A DNA stretch of 64,000 bases from Saccharomonospora cyanea NA-134. Lineage in GTDB: Bacteria > Actinomycetota > Actinomycetes > Mycobacteriales > Pseudonocardiaceae. Shown in pieces: positions 53,414 through 62,516 of the stretch. The stretch lies in assembly GCF_000244975.1 (NCBI RefSeq), contig NZ_CM001440.1:733538-797537 (forward strand). Direction: 5' to 3'. Below the pieces are notes generated by a model. That model was not told where the DNA came from. It was given only the letters and a program-made list of their open reading frames with translations, and did no database searches. The position numbers were made by a program, and so were the translations under genes. The first letter of the stretch is position 1; each line of letters starts with the position of its first letter.

Positions 53414-54186
53414 GATGGTTCTCCCGTCTGTTCGGGGCTCACTGGGGTGCGTTTCAACGTGACGACCTTGTTGGCGTCCAGCGGTTTGTCCGGATCGAGC
53501 ACGATCCCGTGCTGCCGGGTCAACCCGTCGATGGCGGCCCAGATGATCTGCGTCAGGTACTCCACGACGCTGTCGCGGCTCATGGTCCGCTTCTCCAGCC
53601 ACCACTCGCCGGTGTTCTGGACCATGCCGACGATGCCGTGGGCCCAGGGCTCGGCAGCGCCGGAATCCATGTTGAGCATCCGCATGTAGTCGCCGAGCAG
53701 CGCGGTCAGCGCGGTGGCGATGAGTTGCTTGTCCTCGGCGACCACGTCGGCGTCCACCGGCCGGTCGCCGAACGACTTGCGGGCCAGCAGGTGGTAGAGG
53801 TTCGGATGTTCCTCGATCACCGAGAAGAACGCGTCGAGCGCCATGCGGATGCGCGGTAGCGGCGCGAGTTCGGCGTTGATCGCGGGGATGAGGCGCGCGA
53901 ACAGCATTTCCGTGCCCCGGCGGCCGAGCGCCAGGTACAGGTCGGCCTTGTCGTCGAAGTGGCGGTAGAGCACGGGTTTGGTGACGCCCGCGGCCGCGGC
54001 CACGTCCTCCATGCCCACGTCGGGGCCGTGCTCGTCGAGCGCCCTGAGTGCGGCTTCCACGAACTCCGCCCGGCGGGCGATCCGGTGTTTGCGCCAGCGG
54101 TCGCGGCGCGCGTCGCCGGTGGGTCTCGCGCCGGAATCGCGCGCCGACCTGCTGGAGCGGTTGACACGGTCGGCCATGTTGTCCAT
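53410..54186 (-). CDS. TetR-family regulator
   Basis: The 258-residue protein has a TetR winged helix near 35-85 (AAGVTKPVLYRHFDDKADLY) and a large ligand domain. It is divergent from the AurF-like diiron gene; a palindrome (54197-54207) lies between them. It likely represses the oxygenase/hydrolase pair and its own operon. Ligand unknown. Confidence 0.87.
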   Translation of the reverse strand: MDNMADRVNRSSRSARDSGARPTGDARRDRWRKHRIARRAEFVEAALRALDEHGPDVGMEDVAAAAGVTKPVLYRHFDDKADLYLALGRRGTEMLFARLIPAINAELAPLPRIRMALDAFFSVIEEHPNLYHLLARKSFGDRPVDADVVAEDKQLIATALTALLGDYMRMLNMDSGAAEPWAHGIVGMVQNTGEWWLEKRTMSRDSVVEYLTQIIWAAIDGLTRQHGIVLDPDKPLDANKVVTLKRTPVSPEQTGEPS

Positions 54187-54196
54187 GCTACCAGAA

Positions 54197-54217
54197 GTAA
54201 CTGTTACCCGAGGTTAC
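54197..54217. promoter_or_regulatory. Operator between TetR and AurF-like genes
   Basis: GTAACTGTTAC (54197-54207) is a perfect palindrome, and the half-site GTTAC recurs at 54213-54217. It lies in the 44-bp gap between the divergent start regions, as expected for a TetR operator. Confidence 0.55.
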
Positions 54218-54242
54218 ATAAAAGGGGAAGGTGGTGGCCGCG

Positions 54243-55148
54243 ATGACGCGTGCGGTGAGGGAGTCGAGCCGCGAGAAGACCGCCGAACGGCTGCTGAAGT
54301 CGTCGGCCGGCAAGTTCTACGACCCCGAGATCGACATCGACTGGGACGCTCCTCTCGTGGAGGGCAAGCGCTACCTCCCCGAACACCGGTCCAGCCTCTA
54401 CGGCACCGAGCTGTGGGAACGCCTCACGCCCGAGCAGCGCATCGAACTCGGCAAGCACGAGATCGCGAGCATCGCCACGAACGGGATCTGGTTCGAGGTG
54501 CTGCTCATGCAGATGCTGCTCAAGGAGGTCTACAACGCCGACCCCACCACCGGCTTCGCGCAGTACGCACTCACCGAGATCGCCGACGAGTGCCGCCACT
54601 CCACCATGTTCGCGCGGTTCAGCGCCCGCGTCGGTTGCCCGCACTACGGCCCGGTCGCCTGGCGGAAGCGGCTCGGCAAGTTGTTGAACGTGCTCGCGTA
54701 CGGGCCCGCGATGTACGGGTCGATCCTGGTGGCCGAGGAGATCCTCGACCGGTTGCAGCGCGAGCAGATGAACGACCCCGACATCCAGCCGCTCGTGCGC
54801 ATGGTCAACCGCATCCACGTGCTGGAGGAGGCCCGGCACGTGACGTTCGCCCGGGAGGAGGTCAAGCGCAGCATGGCCCGCCTGCGGGGCCCCGAGAAGG
54901 CCTACCAGCAGTGGTTGATCGCCGTGGTGGCCCACGAGATCACCCGCAGCCTGGTCAACCCGCGCGTCTACACCGCCGTCGGCATCCGTCCGGGAGACGG
55001 CTACCGCGCGGCCATGACGAACCCGAACTGGCAGGAGACGATCCGCTACTGCGGAGAACGGATCATGGGCTTCCTCGACGAGGTCGGGCTCGTCGGCGCT
55101 CCGGGGATGCCGTGGTGGCGACGCTCGTTCCTGCTGGGCGCCCGATGA
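54243..55148 (+). CDS. AurF-like diiron oxygenase
   Basis: The 301-residue protein resembles p-aminobenzoate N-oxygenase AurF (PF11583-type). Metal-ligand helices are visible as EIADECRHSTMFARF and HVLEEARHVTFAREE, giving the ExxH/ExxxH set of a diiron site, plus HEIASIATNGIWFE. It could oxidise an amine or aromatic compound. ATG 54243 is chosen; GTG 54231/54234 remain possible. The next gene starts in its stop (ATGA). Confidence 0.82.
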   Translation: MTRAVRESSREKTAERLLKSSAGKFYDPEIDIDWDAPLVEGKRYLPEHRSSLYGTELWERLTPEQRIELGKHEIASIATNGIWFEVLLMQMLLKEVYNADPTTGFAQYALTEIADECRHSTMFARFSARVGCPHYGPVAWRKRLGKLLNVLAYGPAMYGSILVAEEILDRLQREQMNDPDIQPLVRMVNRIHVLEEARHVTFAREEVKRSMARLRGPEKAYQQWLIAVVAHEITRSLVNPRVYTAVGIRPGDGYRAAMTNPNWQETIRYCGERIMGFLDEVGLVGAPGMPWWRRSFLLGAR

Positions 55149-56038
55149 GTACGGGCCGTTTCACCACCTCCGACGGCACGTCGCTGGTGGTCGAGTACGG
55201 CGGTCCCGCCGACGCGGAGGTCACCGTCGTCCTCGTGCACGGCTGGACGCAGGACCGGCGGACCTGGGACCGGGTGGACGCCCTGCTCCCACCACAGGTC
55301 CGGCGCGTGCGCTACGACCTGCGCGGACACGGCGAGTCGGCACCGCCGGCGCCCGGGACGGCGACCATCGACCGGCTCGCCGACGACCTCGCGGACGTGG
55401 TCGAGGCCTTCGCGCCCACGGGAAGGCTCGTGCTCGCGGGACACTCGATGGGCGGCATGACGATCATGGCGTTGGCGGACCGGCATCCGAAACTCGTACG
55501 CGACCGTGTCGACGGCGTGACGTTCGTGTCCACCGCCTGCGCGGGCATGGGGCGGGTCACCCTCGGGCTGCCGGGCGTGGCCGGGGCCGCCGCCCACCGG
55601 ATCGAGCGCAGGCTCGCGGCGGCACTCGTGCGGTACCGGCGCGACCGGCTTCCGCTCGGTCGCACGGCCGCGAGACTCGGTGCCCGCCTGCTCGTGTTCG
55701 GCCGGAGGCCGAGACGGGCCGACGTCGAGTCGGTGGCCGACCAGCTCCTGCGGGCCCACCCCGCGAGCGTGGGAGCGTTCCAGAACGAGATCTCCCTGCA
55801 CGACCGCACGACGGCGTTGGCGGTACTGCGCCGCACGCCGGGCGTGGTCATGGCGGGAACGGCCGACCGGCTCTGTTCCACCCGCCACGCCCGGGCCATC
55901 GCCGACGAGCTGGAGGCGAGCAGGCTCGTGCTGTGTCCCGGGGCGGGTCACATGCTGCCGCAGGAGCGGGCGAGGGAGGTGGCCCAGGAGATCTCGGCGT
56001 TGTGCAGAGTGCCGTCGGTGCCGATCTCCGCGGGCTGA
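55145..56038 (+). CDS. Alpha/beta hydrolase
   Basis: The 297-residue protein has LVHGWTQDRRTWDRV, the elbow GHSMGG (Ser101), and a His in CPGAGHMLPQE. It belongs to the epoxide hydrolase/esterase fold. It is translated with the AurF-like gene, so both may act on one compound under TetR control. Confidence 0.87.
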   Translation: MSTGRFTTSDGTSLVVEYGGPADAEVTVVLVHGWTQDRRTWDRVDALLPPQVRRVRYDLRGHGESAPPAPGTATIDRLADDLADVVEAFAPTGRLVLAGHSMGGMTIMALADRHPKLVRDRVDGVTFVSTACAGMGRVTLGLPGVAGAAAHRIERRLAAALVRYRRDRLPLGRTAARLGARLLVFGRRPRRADVESVADQLLRAHPASVGAFQNEISLHDRTTALAVLRRTPGVVMAGTADRLCSTRHARAIADELEASRLVLCPGAGHMLPQERAREVAQEISALCRVPSVPISAG

Positions 56039-56073
56039 ACGTTTCCGTACGTTCCCCGTACGTCCCCGTCCGG

Positions 56074-56733
56074 TCAGTCGCGGCCGGACAACGGGAAACC
56101 CGCGCCGATGCCGCGCCACGCGAGCGTCGAGGTGAGCGCCACGGCCTCGTCCTGGGACATCGAGCTGTTGGCCAGCCAGAACCGCGCGCTGACCTGGCTC
56201 ATGCCCACGAGCCCGACGGCGAGCAAGCGGGCCTTCTCCTCGTCGAGGCCCGCGTCGGCCGTGATCGTCTCCGTGATGGCGTCGACGCTGGCCGACGTCG
56301 CCCGGTCCACGGCCTCCTGCACCGCGGGCTCACCACGAAGGTCCGACTCGAACACCATGCGGAACGCGCCCACGTCGCCGTTGACGAAGTCGAAGAAGGC
56401 GCCCACGGCGTTGCGGACGCGCTGTTTGTTGTCCGTCGTGGACGCGAGCGCCTGCTGCACGGTGCTCACCAGGTTGTCGACGTGGCTCTCCAGCAGCGCG
56501 ATGTAGAGGTCCAGCTTGCCGGGGAAATGCTGGTAGAGCACGGGCTTGCTGACTCCGGCGCGCTCGGCGATGTCGTCCATGGCGGCCGCGTGGTAGCCGT
56601 TGGCCGCGAACACCTCCTGAGCGGCCGCGAGCAGCTGCGCGCGGCGTTCCGTCCGGGGGAGCCGTACCCCGCGTCCGAGCGGTGCCGAGCCCGTTTCGCC
56701 CGAAACCTGCCGCGCCTGCCCTGTGTCCGTCAT
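56074..56733 (-). CDS. TetR-family regulator (Rv3208-like)
   Basis: The 219-residue protein has GVRLPRTERRAQLLAAAQEV, then the TetR helix-turn-helix AGVSKPVLYQHFPGKLDLYI and a mostly helical ligand domain. The TetR next to the DUF3152 gene in mycobacteria (Rv3208) looks similar. ATG 56733 follows GGAGGCGGGG. It is divergent from a hydrolase. Confidence 0.88.
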   Translation of the reverse strand: MTDTGQARQVSGETGSAPLGRGVRLPRTERRAQLLAAAQEVFAANGYHAAAMDDIAERAGVSKPVLYQHFPGKLDLYIALLESHVDNLVSTVQQALASTTDNKQRVRNAVGAFFDFVNGDVGAFRMVFESDLRGEPAVQEAVDRATSASVDAITETITADAGLDEEKARLLAVGLVGMSQVSARFWLANSSMSQDEAVALTSTLAWRGIGAGFPLSGRD

Positions 56734-56774
56734 CCCCGCCTCCAGTCGTGCTTTCCCACCGCACACTACTCGTG

Positions 56775-56784
56775 GGTACGTACC
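56775..56784. promoter_or_regulatory. Palindrome between TetR and hydrolase genes
   Basis: GGTACGTACC is a perfect 10-bp palindrome in the 89-bp divergent gap. Flanking bases CGTG/CACG extend it imperfectly. It is a candidate TetR operator. The related CGTACGT pattern also recurs near 56048-56062 just beyond the TetR stop. Confidence 0.4.
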
Positions 56785-56822
56785 GCACGCCAAGCGCCGG
56801 GGGCGTCAGGCATGCTGTAAAG

Positions 56823-57848
56823 GTGCCCGAAACACGCGTCAGTTCACCCGAGAGGTTGACGTCCGAACCCTCGCGGCATCGCCCCCCTCTCACCCACGTG
56901 CCGCTGTCGAGGACCCCGCTGCCGGAGCTCGACGTCACCGCGGGGCCGTGGCCGGGAGCGGCCCGGCGCGTCGGGGACCTCACACTGCACGTCCGGCGCA
57001 CCCACGACGACGGCCGGTCCGCCCCGGCCACGGCCGTCTACGTGCACGGACTCGGCGGCTCGTCGACGAACTGGACGGACCTCGGCCGACTGCTCGCGCC
57101 GCACGCCTCCGGGCACGCACCCGACCTGCCCGGCTTCGGGTTGTCCGAGCCGATGGACGGATTCACGTTCAGCCTGTCGGCACACGCCGGTGTGGTGGGC
57201 GACTACCTGGCCGAGCACACCGACGGACCCGTCCACCTGATCGGCAACTCGATGGGCGGGGCGATCTCCATGCTCGTCGCCGCGCACCGGCCGGAACTCG
57301 TGCGCACGTTGACGTTGATCTCCCCGGCGGTGCCCGACCTGCGCCCGGACCCGCGCAGGCTCTCCGACCCCCGCCTCGCGCTCGCGTACCTTCCGGTGAT
57401 CGGCAAGCGGGCGCGACGCGAACTCGCGGCGCTGACCCCGAGGCAACGGGCCGAGCAGGTCATCCGCCTGTGCTTCGCCGACCCGTCGTCGTTCCCCGCG
57501 CACCGCTTCGACGAACTGATCGAGGAGCACGGCGCTCGCGTCTCCTACGAGTGGGCCGAACGCGCGATGACCCGCAGCACCATGGAGATCTTCCGAACCT
57601 GGTTCACCAGGGGAGCCGGGTCGCTGTGGTCGGTGGCGCCTCGGATCAGCGCGCCCACCCTCGTGGTCTGGGGCACCCACGACCGCGTCATCTCCGTGCG
57701 CAGGGCACCCCGGACGGCGCGGCTCGTCCCCCGGGCTCGACTGCTGATTCTCCCCCGAACGGGGCATGTGGCACAGATGGAGCGACCCACGACCGTGGCC
57801 AAGGCGGTGCTGGGCATGTGGGAGAGTGCCGAGACCGGGAACTGGTGA
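56823..57848 (+). CDS. Alpha/beta hydrolase
   Basis: The 341-residue protein has AVYVHGLGGSSTNWTDLGRL, elbow GNSMGG (Ser143), and WGTHDRVISVRRAP and RTGHVAQMERP with the catalytic Asp and His. GTG 56823 begins an N-terminal extension of about 50 residues that is not conserved in the fold; later starts cannot be excluded. Confidence 0.85.
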   Translation: MPETRVSSPERLTSEPSRHRPPLTHVPLSRTPLPELDVTAGPWPGAARRVGDLTLHVRRTHDDGRSAPATAVYVHGLGGSSTNWTDLGRLLAPHASGHAPDLPGFGLSEPMDGFTFSLSAHAGVVGDYLAEHTDGPVHLIGNSMGGAISMLVAAHRPELVRTLTLISPAVPDLRPDPRRLSDPRLALAYLPVIGKRARRELAALTPRQRAEQVIRLCFADPSSFPAHRFDELIEEHGARVSYEWAERAMTRSTMEIFRTWFTRGAGSLWSVAPRISAPTLVVWGTHDRVISVRRAPRTARLVPRARLLILPRTGHVAQMERPTTVAKAVLGMWESAETGNW

Positions 57849-57940
57849 GGGGTGACTCCCCCGGACGGGTGAGACAGGTTCGGCCGAACGTGTCGAGCCA
57901 CGCGCGGAGCCGGGCGCTCGGGTGTGGCACTCTGAAAGCC

Positions 57941-59044
57941 GTGGAGCGGGTAACAGAAGGAGCACGGAAAAGCGACTGGGACATCGCGTCGGCCGGTCAC
58001 GATCCTGCTGATGCCCGTGGACCGGCCGACGGGCCGGAAGCGGACGACGACGCGGAGTACGAGGCGGAACCCGGCGGTGAACGACGTTCGGCGGAGCCGC
58101 TGCGCGCGTCGTGGCAGCCCGCCGGAACCGCCCCTCCCGAGCGTCCCCGTCGAACCGGGGTCAAGAAGTTCACCGCGGCCTTCGGCTGGCGCGTGTACCT
58201 GGTGCCGATCCTGCTCGTCGTCACCGCACTGGTCGTGTTCGACACCACCCGGGACCCGGGAACCACCGACACCGCCGCGGGCGGCGCTCGCGGCGGCGGC
58301 GACGGCGGGGCGCCCCAGTCCGATCCGGTGGCCACCGAGGTTCCCGCCGAGCAGGTCAAACTCGACATCCCCACCGCGGAGCTGCCCGAGGGCGGCGACT
58401 ACGACAAGACCGGGAAGGGCACGTGGCACGTCGTGCCGCTCGACGAGAACAGCGGTGAGCGGGCGGGGAAGTCAGGGCGGCTGTACACCTACACCGTCGA
58501 GGTCGAGGACGGCCTCGACCCGGGCAGCTTCGCAGGCGACGACAGCTTCGCCGCCACCGTCGAGGCCACGCTCTCCGACAGCAGGAGCTGGCCGGGCACC
58601 GGAGACGTGTCCCTGCAGCGCGTCGACGACACCCACCCCGCGCCGGACTTCCGTGTCAGCCTGACCTCGCCCGACACCACCAAGCAGCTGTGCGGGGACG
58701 TGATCCCGTTCGAATCGTCGTGCTACATCGGCAGTCCGCACGAGCGGGTCGTCATCAACCTGTCCCGCTGGGTGCGGGGAGCGAAGGCGTTCAGCGGCAA
58801 CATGGCGCTCTACCAGCAGTACGTCATCAACCACGAGGTCGGCCACGCGCTGAACAACGGGCACGTCGGCTGTGCCGAGGACGGTGCGCTCGCTCCCGTG
58901 ATGATGCAGCAGACCTTCGGGGTCGCCAACGACTACGTCGCCCAGCTCAACGACATGCCGGGCGGCGACCGGGGCGCAGTGCCCGCCGACGGCAAGGTCT
59001 GCCAGCCGAACGCGTGGCCCGTGCCACAGCCGAAGGGCGACTGA
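57941..59044 (+). CDS. DUF3152 membrane-anchored metallopeptidase-like protein
   Basis: The 367-residue protein has a hydrophilic cytoplasmic part, one membrane span (VYLVPILLVVTALVVF, about 84-100) and an extracytoplasmic domain with NHEVGHALNNGHVGC: His298, Glu299, His302 and His308 form a zincin (HExxHxxxxxH) site. It is DUF3152 (Rv3207c in memory). Substrate unknown. GTG start 57941. Confidence 0.85.
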   Translation: MERVTEGARKSDWDIASAGHDPADARGPADGPEADDDAEYEAEPGGERRSAEPLRASWQPAGTAPPERPRRTGVKKFTAAFGWRVYLVPILLVVTALVVFDTTRDPGTTDTAAGGARGGGDGGAPQSDPVATEVPAEQVKLDIPTAELPEGGDYDKTGKGTWHVVPLDENSGERAGKSGRLYTYTVEVEDGLDPGSFAGDDSFAATVEATLSDSRSWPGTGDVSLQRVDDTHPAPDFRVSLTSPDTTKQLCGDVIPFESSCYIGSPHERVVINLSRWVRGAKAFSGNMALYQQYVINHEVGHALNNGHVGCAEDGALAPVMMQQTFGVANDYVAQLNDMPGGDRGAVPADGKVCQPNAWPVPQPKGD

Positions 59045-59143
59045 CCCGGGTGTGGCCCGCCCACCATGTGGACGTGGGAAGAGTCGGCCCTCTCGTGCGG
59101 TTATAGATGTCAGAGACCGCGACACGCGCGAGATGGAGGACTG

Positions 59144-60346
59144 ATGTCTGGTACAGGGGGCGGAACGCCGGAAACCACGCTTCCGCCGCTCGTCGAGCCG
59201 GCCGCCGAACTCACCAAGGAAGAGGTCGCGCGCTACAGCCGGCACCTCATCATCCCCGACGTCGGCATGGACGGGCAGAAGCGGCTGAAGAACGCCAAGG
59301 TCCTGATCATCGGTGCCGGTGGGCTGGGCAGCCCCGCGCTGCTGTACCTCGCCGCGGCCGGGGTGGGCACCCTGGGCGTGATCGACTTCGACGTCGTGGA
59401 CGAGTCGAACCTCCAGCGGCAGGTCATCCACGGCGTGTCGGACGTCGGCAAGCCGAAGGCCGTCTCGGCGCAGGAGTCCGTGGCCGAGATCAACCCGTTC
59501 GTGAACTTCGTCGCGCACACCGAGCAGCTGACCACGGACAACGCGGTCGAGCTGTTCAGTCAGTACGACCTGATCCTCGACGGCACGGACAACTTCGCCA
59601 CGCGCTACCTCGTCAACGACGCGGCCGTGCTGGCGGGCAAGCCGTACGTGTGGGGTTCGATCTTCCGGTTCGAGGGCCAGGTGAGCGTGTTCTGGGAGGA
59701 CGCGCCGAACGGCAAGGGCCTGAACTACCGCGACCTCTACCCCGAGCCGCCGCCTCCCGGCATGGTGCCGTCGTGCGCCGAGGGTGGCGTGCTGGGCGTG
59801 TTGTGCGCGTCGATCGGGTCCGTCATGGTCACCGAGGCGATCAAGCTCATCACCGGCATCGGCGAGCCGCTGCTGGGCAGGCTCGTCACGTACGACGCGC
59901 TGGAGATGCGCTACCGCGAGGTGAAGATCCGCAAGGACCCGGAGACGCCTAAGATCACCGAGCTGATCGACTACGAGGCGTTCTGCGGCGTGGTGTCCGA
60001 CGACGCGCAGCAGGCGGCGTCCGGCCACACGATCACCCCGGAGGAACTGAAGGCGAAGTTCGACGCCGGGGAGAACTTCGAGCTGATCGACGTCCGCGAG
60101 CCGCACGAGTACGAGATCGTCAACATCAAGGGCGCGAAGCTGATCCCGAAGGACCGCATCCTGTCCGGTGAGGCTCTGGCGGAGCTGCCGCAGGACAAGC
60201 CCATCGTGTTGCACTGCAAGTCGGGTGCCCGGTCGGCGGAGGCGCTGGCGGCCCTGCACAAGGCGGGCTTCCGCGACGCCACGCACCTCGGTGGCGGGGT
60301 GCTCGCGTGGGCGCGCCAGGTGGACCCGAGCCTGCCGACGTACTGA
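59144..60346 (+). CDS. moeZ: Adenylyltransferase/sulfurtransferase MoeZ
   Basis: The 400-residue protein has an E1-like ThiF/MoeB domain (GAGGLGSP 57-64; DFDVVDESNLQRQVIHG; LDGTDNFATRYLVND) and a C-terminal rhodanese domain with active Cys358 in HCKSGARSAE. It activates sulfur-carrier proteins by adenylation and sulfur transfer for molybdopterin, thiamine or cysteine-related routes. ATG follows ATGGAGGACTG. Confidence 0.95.
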   Translation: MSGTGGGTPETTLPPLVEPAAELTKEEVARYSRHLIIPDVGMDGQKRLKNAKVLIIGAGGLGSPALLYLAAAGVGTLGVIDFDVVDESNLQRQVIHGVSDVGKPKAVSAQESVAEINPFVNFVAHTEQLTTDNAVELFSQYDLILDGTDNFATRYLVNDAAVLAGKPYVWGSIFRFEGQVSVFWEDAPNGKGLNYRDLYPEPPPPGMVPSCAEGGVLGVLCASIGSVMVTEAIKLITGIGEPLLGRLVTYDALEMRYREVKIRKDPETPKITELIDYEAFCGVVSDDAQQAASGHTITPEELKAKFDAGENFELIDVREPHEYEIVNIKGAKLIPKDRILSGEALAELPQDKPIVLHCKSGARSAEALAALHKAGFRDATHLGGGVLAWARQVDPSLPTY

Positions 60347-60376
60347 GCCGGCTCGCTCACGGCAGCCCGGTACGAC

Positions 60377-60489
60377 AACTGCGAACACGCGTACGCGAGG
60401 CGCGAACACGCGTACGTAGCCTGCGGACACGCCGGTGTGGGGTACCACCCACCGGCGTGTCCGCACTTTGTGCACGCGTGTTCGCAGTT
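60377..60489. repeat. 21-bp-period repeat array forming nested hairpins (copy 2)
   Basis: The unit GCGNACACGC begins at 60381, 60402 and 60423; the inverted unit GCGTGTYCGC begins at 60455 and 60476. Spacing is 21 bp on both arms. AACTGCGAACACGCGT (60377-60392) pairs perfectly with 60474-60489, and TGCGGACACGCCGGTG (60422-60437) pairs perfectly with 60450-60465, giving two nested 16-bp stems. It lies between moeZ and the TIGR02569 gene. Confidence 0.85.
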
Positions 60490-60509
60490 CGGCGGGGTAA
60501 CGTCGCGGC

Positions 60510-61301
60510 GTGAGTCACCGACCCCCTCCGGAGCACGCGCGCCGGGCCTTCGGGCTGGGTGGTGCCGATGTCGAACCGGTGGTCGGCGGCACGGGGTGGC
60601 GCTGCGGCGACGTGGTTCTCGAACCGGTGCACGACCGCGCTCAGGGTGCGTGGCTGTCCCGCACGCTGGCCGCCCTGGACGTACCCGAACTGCGAGTGGC
60701 ACGGCCCGTCGGGGCGAGTGACGGACGCTGGGTGGTCGGTGGCTGGCGAGCCCGCCGTCACCTGCCGGGCGTGCCCGAGCACCGGCCCCACGAGACCGTC
60801 ATCGCAGCGGTGAAACTGCACCAGGCGACGGTCTCGTTCCCCCGGCCGCCCTTCCTCGGCGACCGCCGTGACGTCTTCGCCGTCGCCGAGCGCCTGGCGT
60901 GGGACGAGGAACGCCGCGAGCTGGACGAAGCCAAGGGCGGGCGGTTGTTCGAGATCCTCGCGCCGTCCCGGCGCCCGGTGCGGGCCACCGACCAGCTCGT
61001 GCACGCCGAACTGTTCGGCACCCTCCTCTTCGACGGCGACAAGCCACCGGGCCTGGTGGGCTTCGTGCCGCATTTCCGGCCCGCCGAGTGGGGCGCCGCG
61101 GTGGCCGCGGTGGACGCCGTGGCGTGGGGCGGCGCCGACGGAACGCTGCTGCGGCACTGGTCGCACCTGCCAGAGTGGTCGCAACTGCTGTTGCGGGCCG
61201 TGTTGTTCCGGCTGGCCTGGCACGCGCTGCACCCCCGCTCCAGCGCGGTGACACTCGACGGCCTGCGCCGCGCGGCCGGTGAGGTCACCGAGCTGCTGTA
61301 G
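60510..61301 (+). CDS. TIGR02569-family protein
   Basis: The 263-residue protein matches the actinobacterial TIGR02569 family (Rv3205c in memory): AFGLGGADVEPVVGGTGWRC, VHDRAQGAWLSRTLAALDVP, VHAELFGTLLFDG (kinase-like H-x-E/D loop) and SEWSQ-like C-terminal segments. The fold resembles aminoglycoside phosphotransferases, but function is unknown. GTG 60510 begins 20 bp after the repeat hairpin. Confidence 0.8.
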   Translation: MSHRPPPEHARRAFGLGGADVEPVVGGTGWRCGDVVLEPVHDRAQGAWLSRTLAALDVPELRVARPVGASDGRWVVGGWRARRHLPGVPEHRPHETVIAAVKLHQATVSFPRPPFLGDRRDVFAVAERLAWDEERRELDEAKGGRLFEILAPSRRPVRATDQLVHAELFGTLLFDGDKPPGLVGFVPHFRPAEWGAAVAAVDAVAWGGADGTLLRHWSHLPEWSQLLLRAVLFRLAWHALHPRSSAVTLDGLRRAAGEVTELL

Positions 61302-61313
61302 ATGATGCCCGGC

Positions 61314-61360
61314 CCGGTGACCTCGGGAGCCGAACCGTGTCATGAAGCAGTGGTCACCGG
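61314..61360. terminator. Possible stem-loop between convergent genes
   Basis: CCGGTGACC (61314-61322) is the exact reverse complement of GGTCACCGG (61352-61360), a 9-bp stem with a 29-nt loop. It lies between the ends of TIGR02569 and the winged-helix gene. The long loop makes it a weak candidate. Confidence 0.35.
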
Positions 61361-61376
61361 CCCGTGAAACCGGCGC

Positions 61377-62498
61377 TCACGCCCACGTCAGGCGCAGCGA
61401 GGTGAGCCCGCGCGCCTCCCGCAGCCGGTCGGCCTCGGCCTCCGCCGCTGCTCTGGCCCGCGCGGACAGCGGCAGCAGCTCCGTCAGCGTCAGCTCCATC
61501 CGGCTGCCGGACTTCCTCGACCGCCACAGCCCGGCGATCTCGCCGTCGGCGAGGATCGTGCCGGGGTTGCCGAGGATCCTCCAGACCTCCTTGCGGTGCG
61601 CCGGGTCCGGCACGAGCAGCGCGCGGTCGCGAGCCTGCACCAGCGGGTCCCTCGGCGGCAGCAGGCGCACGACGTCCGGTTCCGGCGGGTTCTCCAGCAC
61701 CGGAAGCGCGTCGGCGGGTATCGCGCAGCGCCTGCCGTCCACCGACACCTCCACGAGGTCGTCCGGCCACATCGTCTTCGACACCGTCGTCTTCGTGGAG
61801 CCGACGAAACCGGCCGCTTCGGTGGCGGTCGCCGGACCGTGCAACCGCAGGTACGTACTCACCACGGCGGTCGCCGCGTGCGTGTCCGGCCGGGCGGGAA
61901 GGCCGGGCCGGGGACGCAGCGGCACCAGGGTGGCCGGGAAGGCACCCGGTTCCAGCGCGACGCCCGCCAGCGGTGTGGCCAGCCGCATGAGCTGGTCGTG
62001 GATGTGCGTGGCCTGGCAGCCCCGGCACCACCGCGACAGTCCCTCCGGGATCGCCTTCGTCACGGCCTCGCTCGCGGCGCCCTTCGTCATGGTGCGCCTG
62101 ACGACCTTCCGCAGTGCGGCGGCGGCCGTGCGGACGGCCTCGTCCGCGGGCATCCCGGCGGCCGCCACGTCACGGCGCTGCCAGCTCAGCCGCGCCGCGG
62201 CGTCGGCCTCGTCCCACGGCAGCAACGCGGGGACGAGCGACCGGAAGTCGGCCGCACGGTGGTAGTGCGGCGCGCCGCGATGCGACCACGCCAGAACGAA
62301 GCGGTCGTCGTCGGCCAGAGGCGGTTGCGGGTGGTCACCGAGCCGTGCGAGCACCGCCAGGTCGGCGGTGTCGCGCCGTGCGTCGTCCTGGACACCGAGG
62401 TCGAGCACCGCGAGCGCGGCGGGGTCGCGGTCCCGGCGGTGCAGCCCGTGCGCCGCGACGCGGTACGCCATCGCCTGCTGCCGGTCGATCCTGAGCAT
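61377..62498 (-). CDS. Winged-helix DNA-binding (AlkZ/DUF1006-like) protein
   Basis: The 373-residue protein has the HTH_42 pattern: RQQAMAYRVAAHGLHRR, WSHRGAPHYHRAADFRSLVP, YLRLHGPATATEAAGFVGST and VRLLPPRDPLVQARDR. YcaQ/AlkZ-type relatives are glycosylases that unhook DNA cross-links. The actinobacterial branch is usually annotated only as winged-helix DNA-binding. ATG 62498 after GGGGAG; GTG 62501 is also possible. Confidence 0.75.
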   Translation of the reverse strand: MLRIDRQQAMAYRVAAHGLHRRDRDPAALAVLDLGVQDDARRDTADLAVLARLGDHPQPPLADDDRFVLAWSHRGAPHYHRAADFRSLVPALLPWDEADAAARLSWQRRDVAAAGMPADEAVRTAAAALRKVVRRTMTKGAASEAVTKAIPEGLSRWCRGCQATHIHDQLMRLATPLAGVALEPGAFPATLVPLRPRPGLPARPDTHAATAVVSTYLRLHGPATATEAAGFVGSTKTTVSKTMWPDDLVEVSVDGRRCAIPADALPVLENPPEPDVVRLLPPRDPLVQARDRALLVPDPAHRKEVWRILGNPGTILADGEIAGLWRSRKSGSRMELTLTELLPLSARARAAAEAEADRLREARGLTSLRLTWA

Positions 62499-62516
62499 CA
62501 CGGCTCCCCGAACTCA

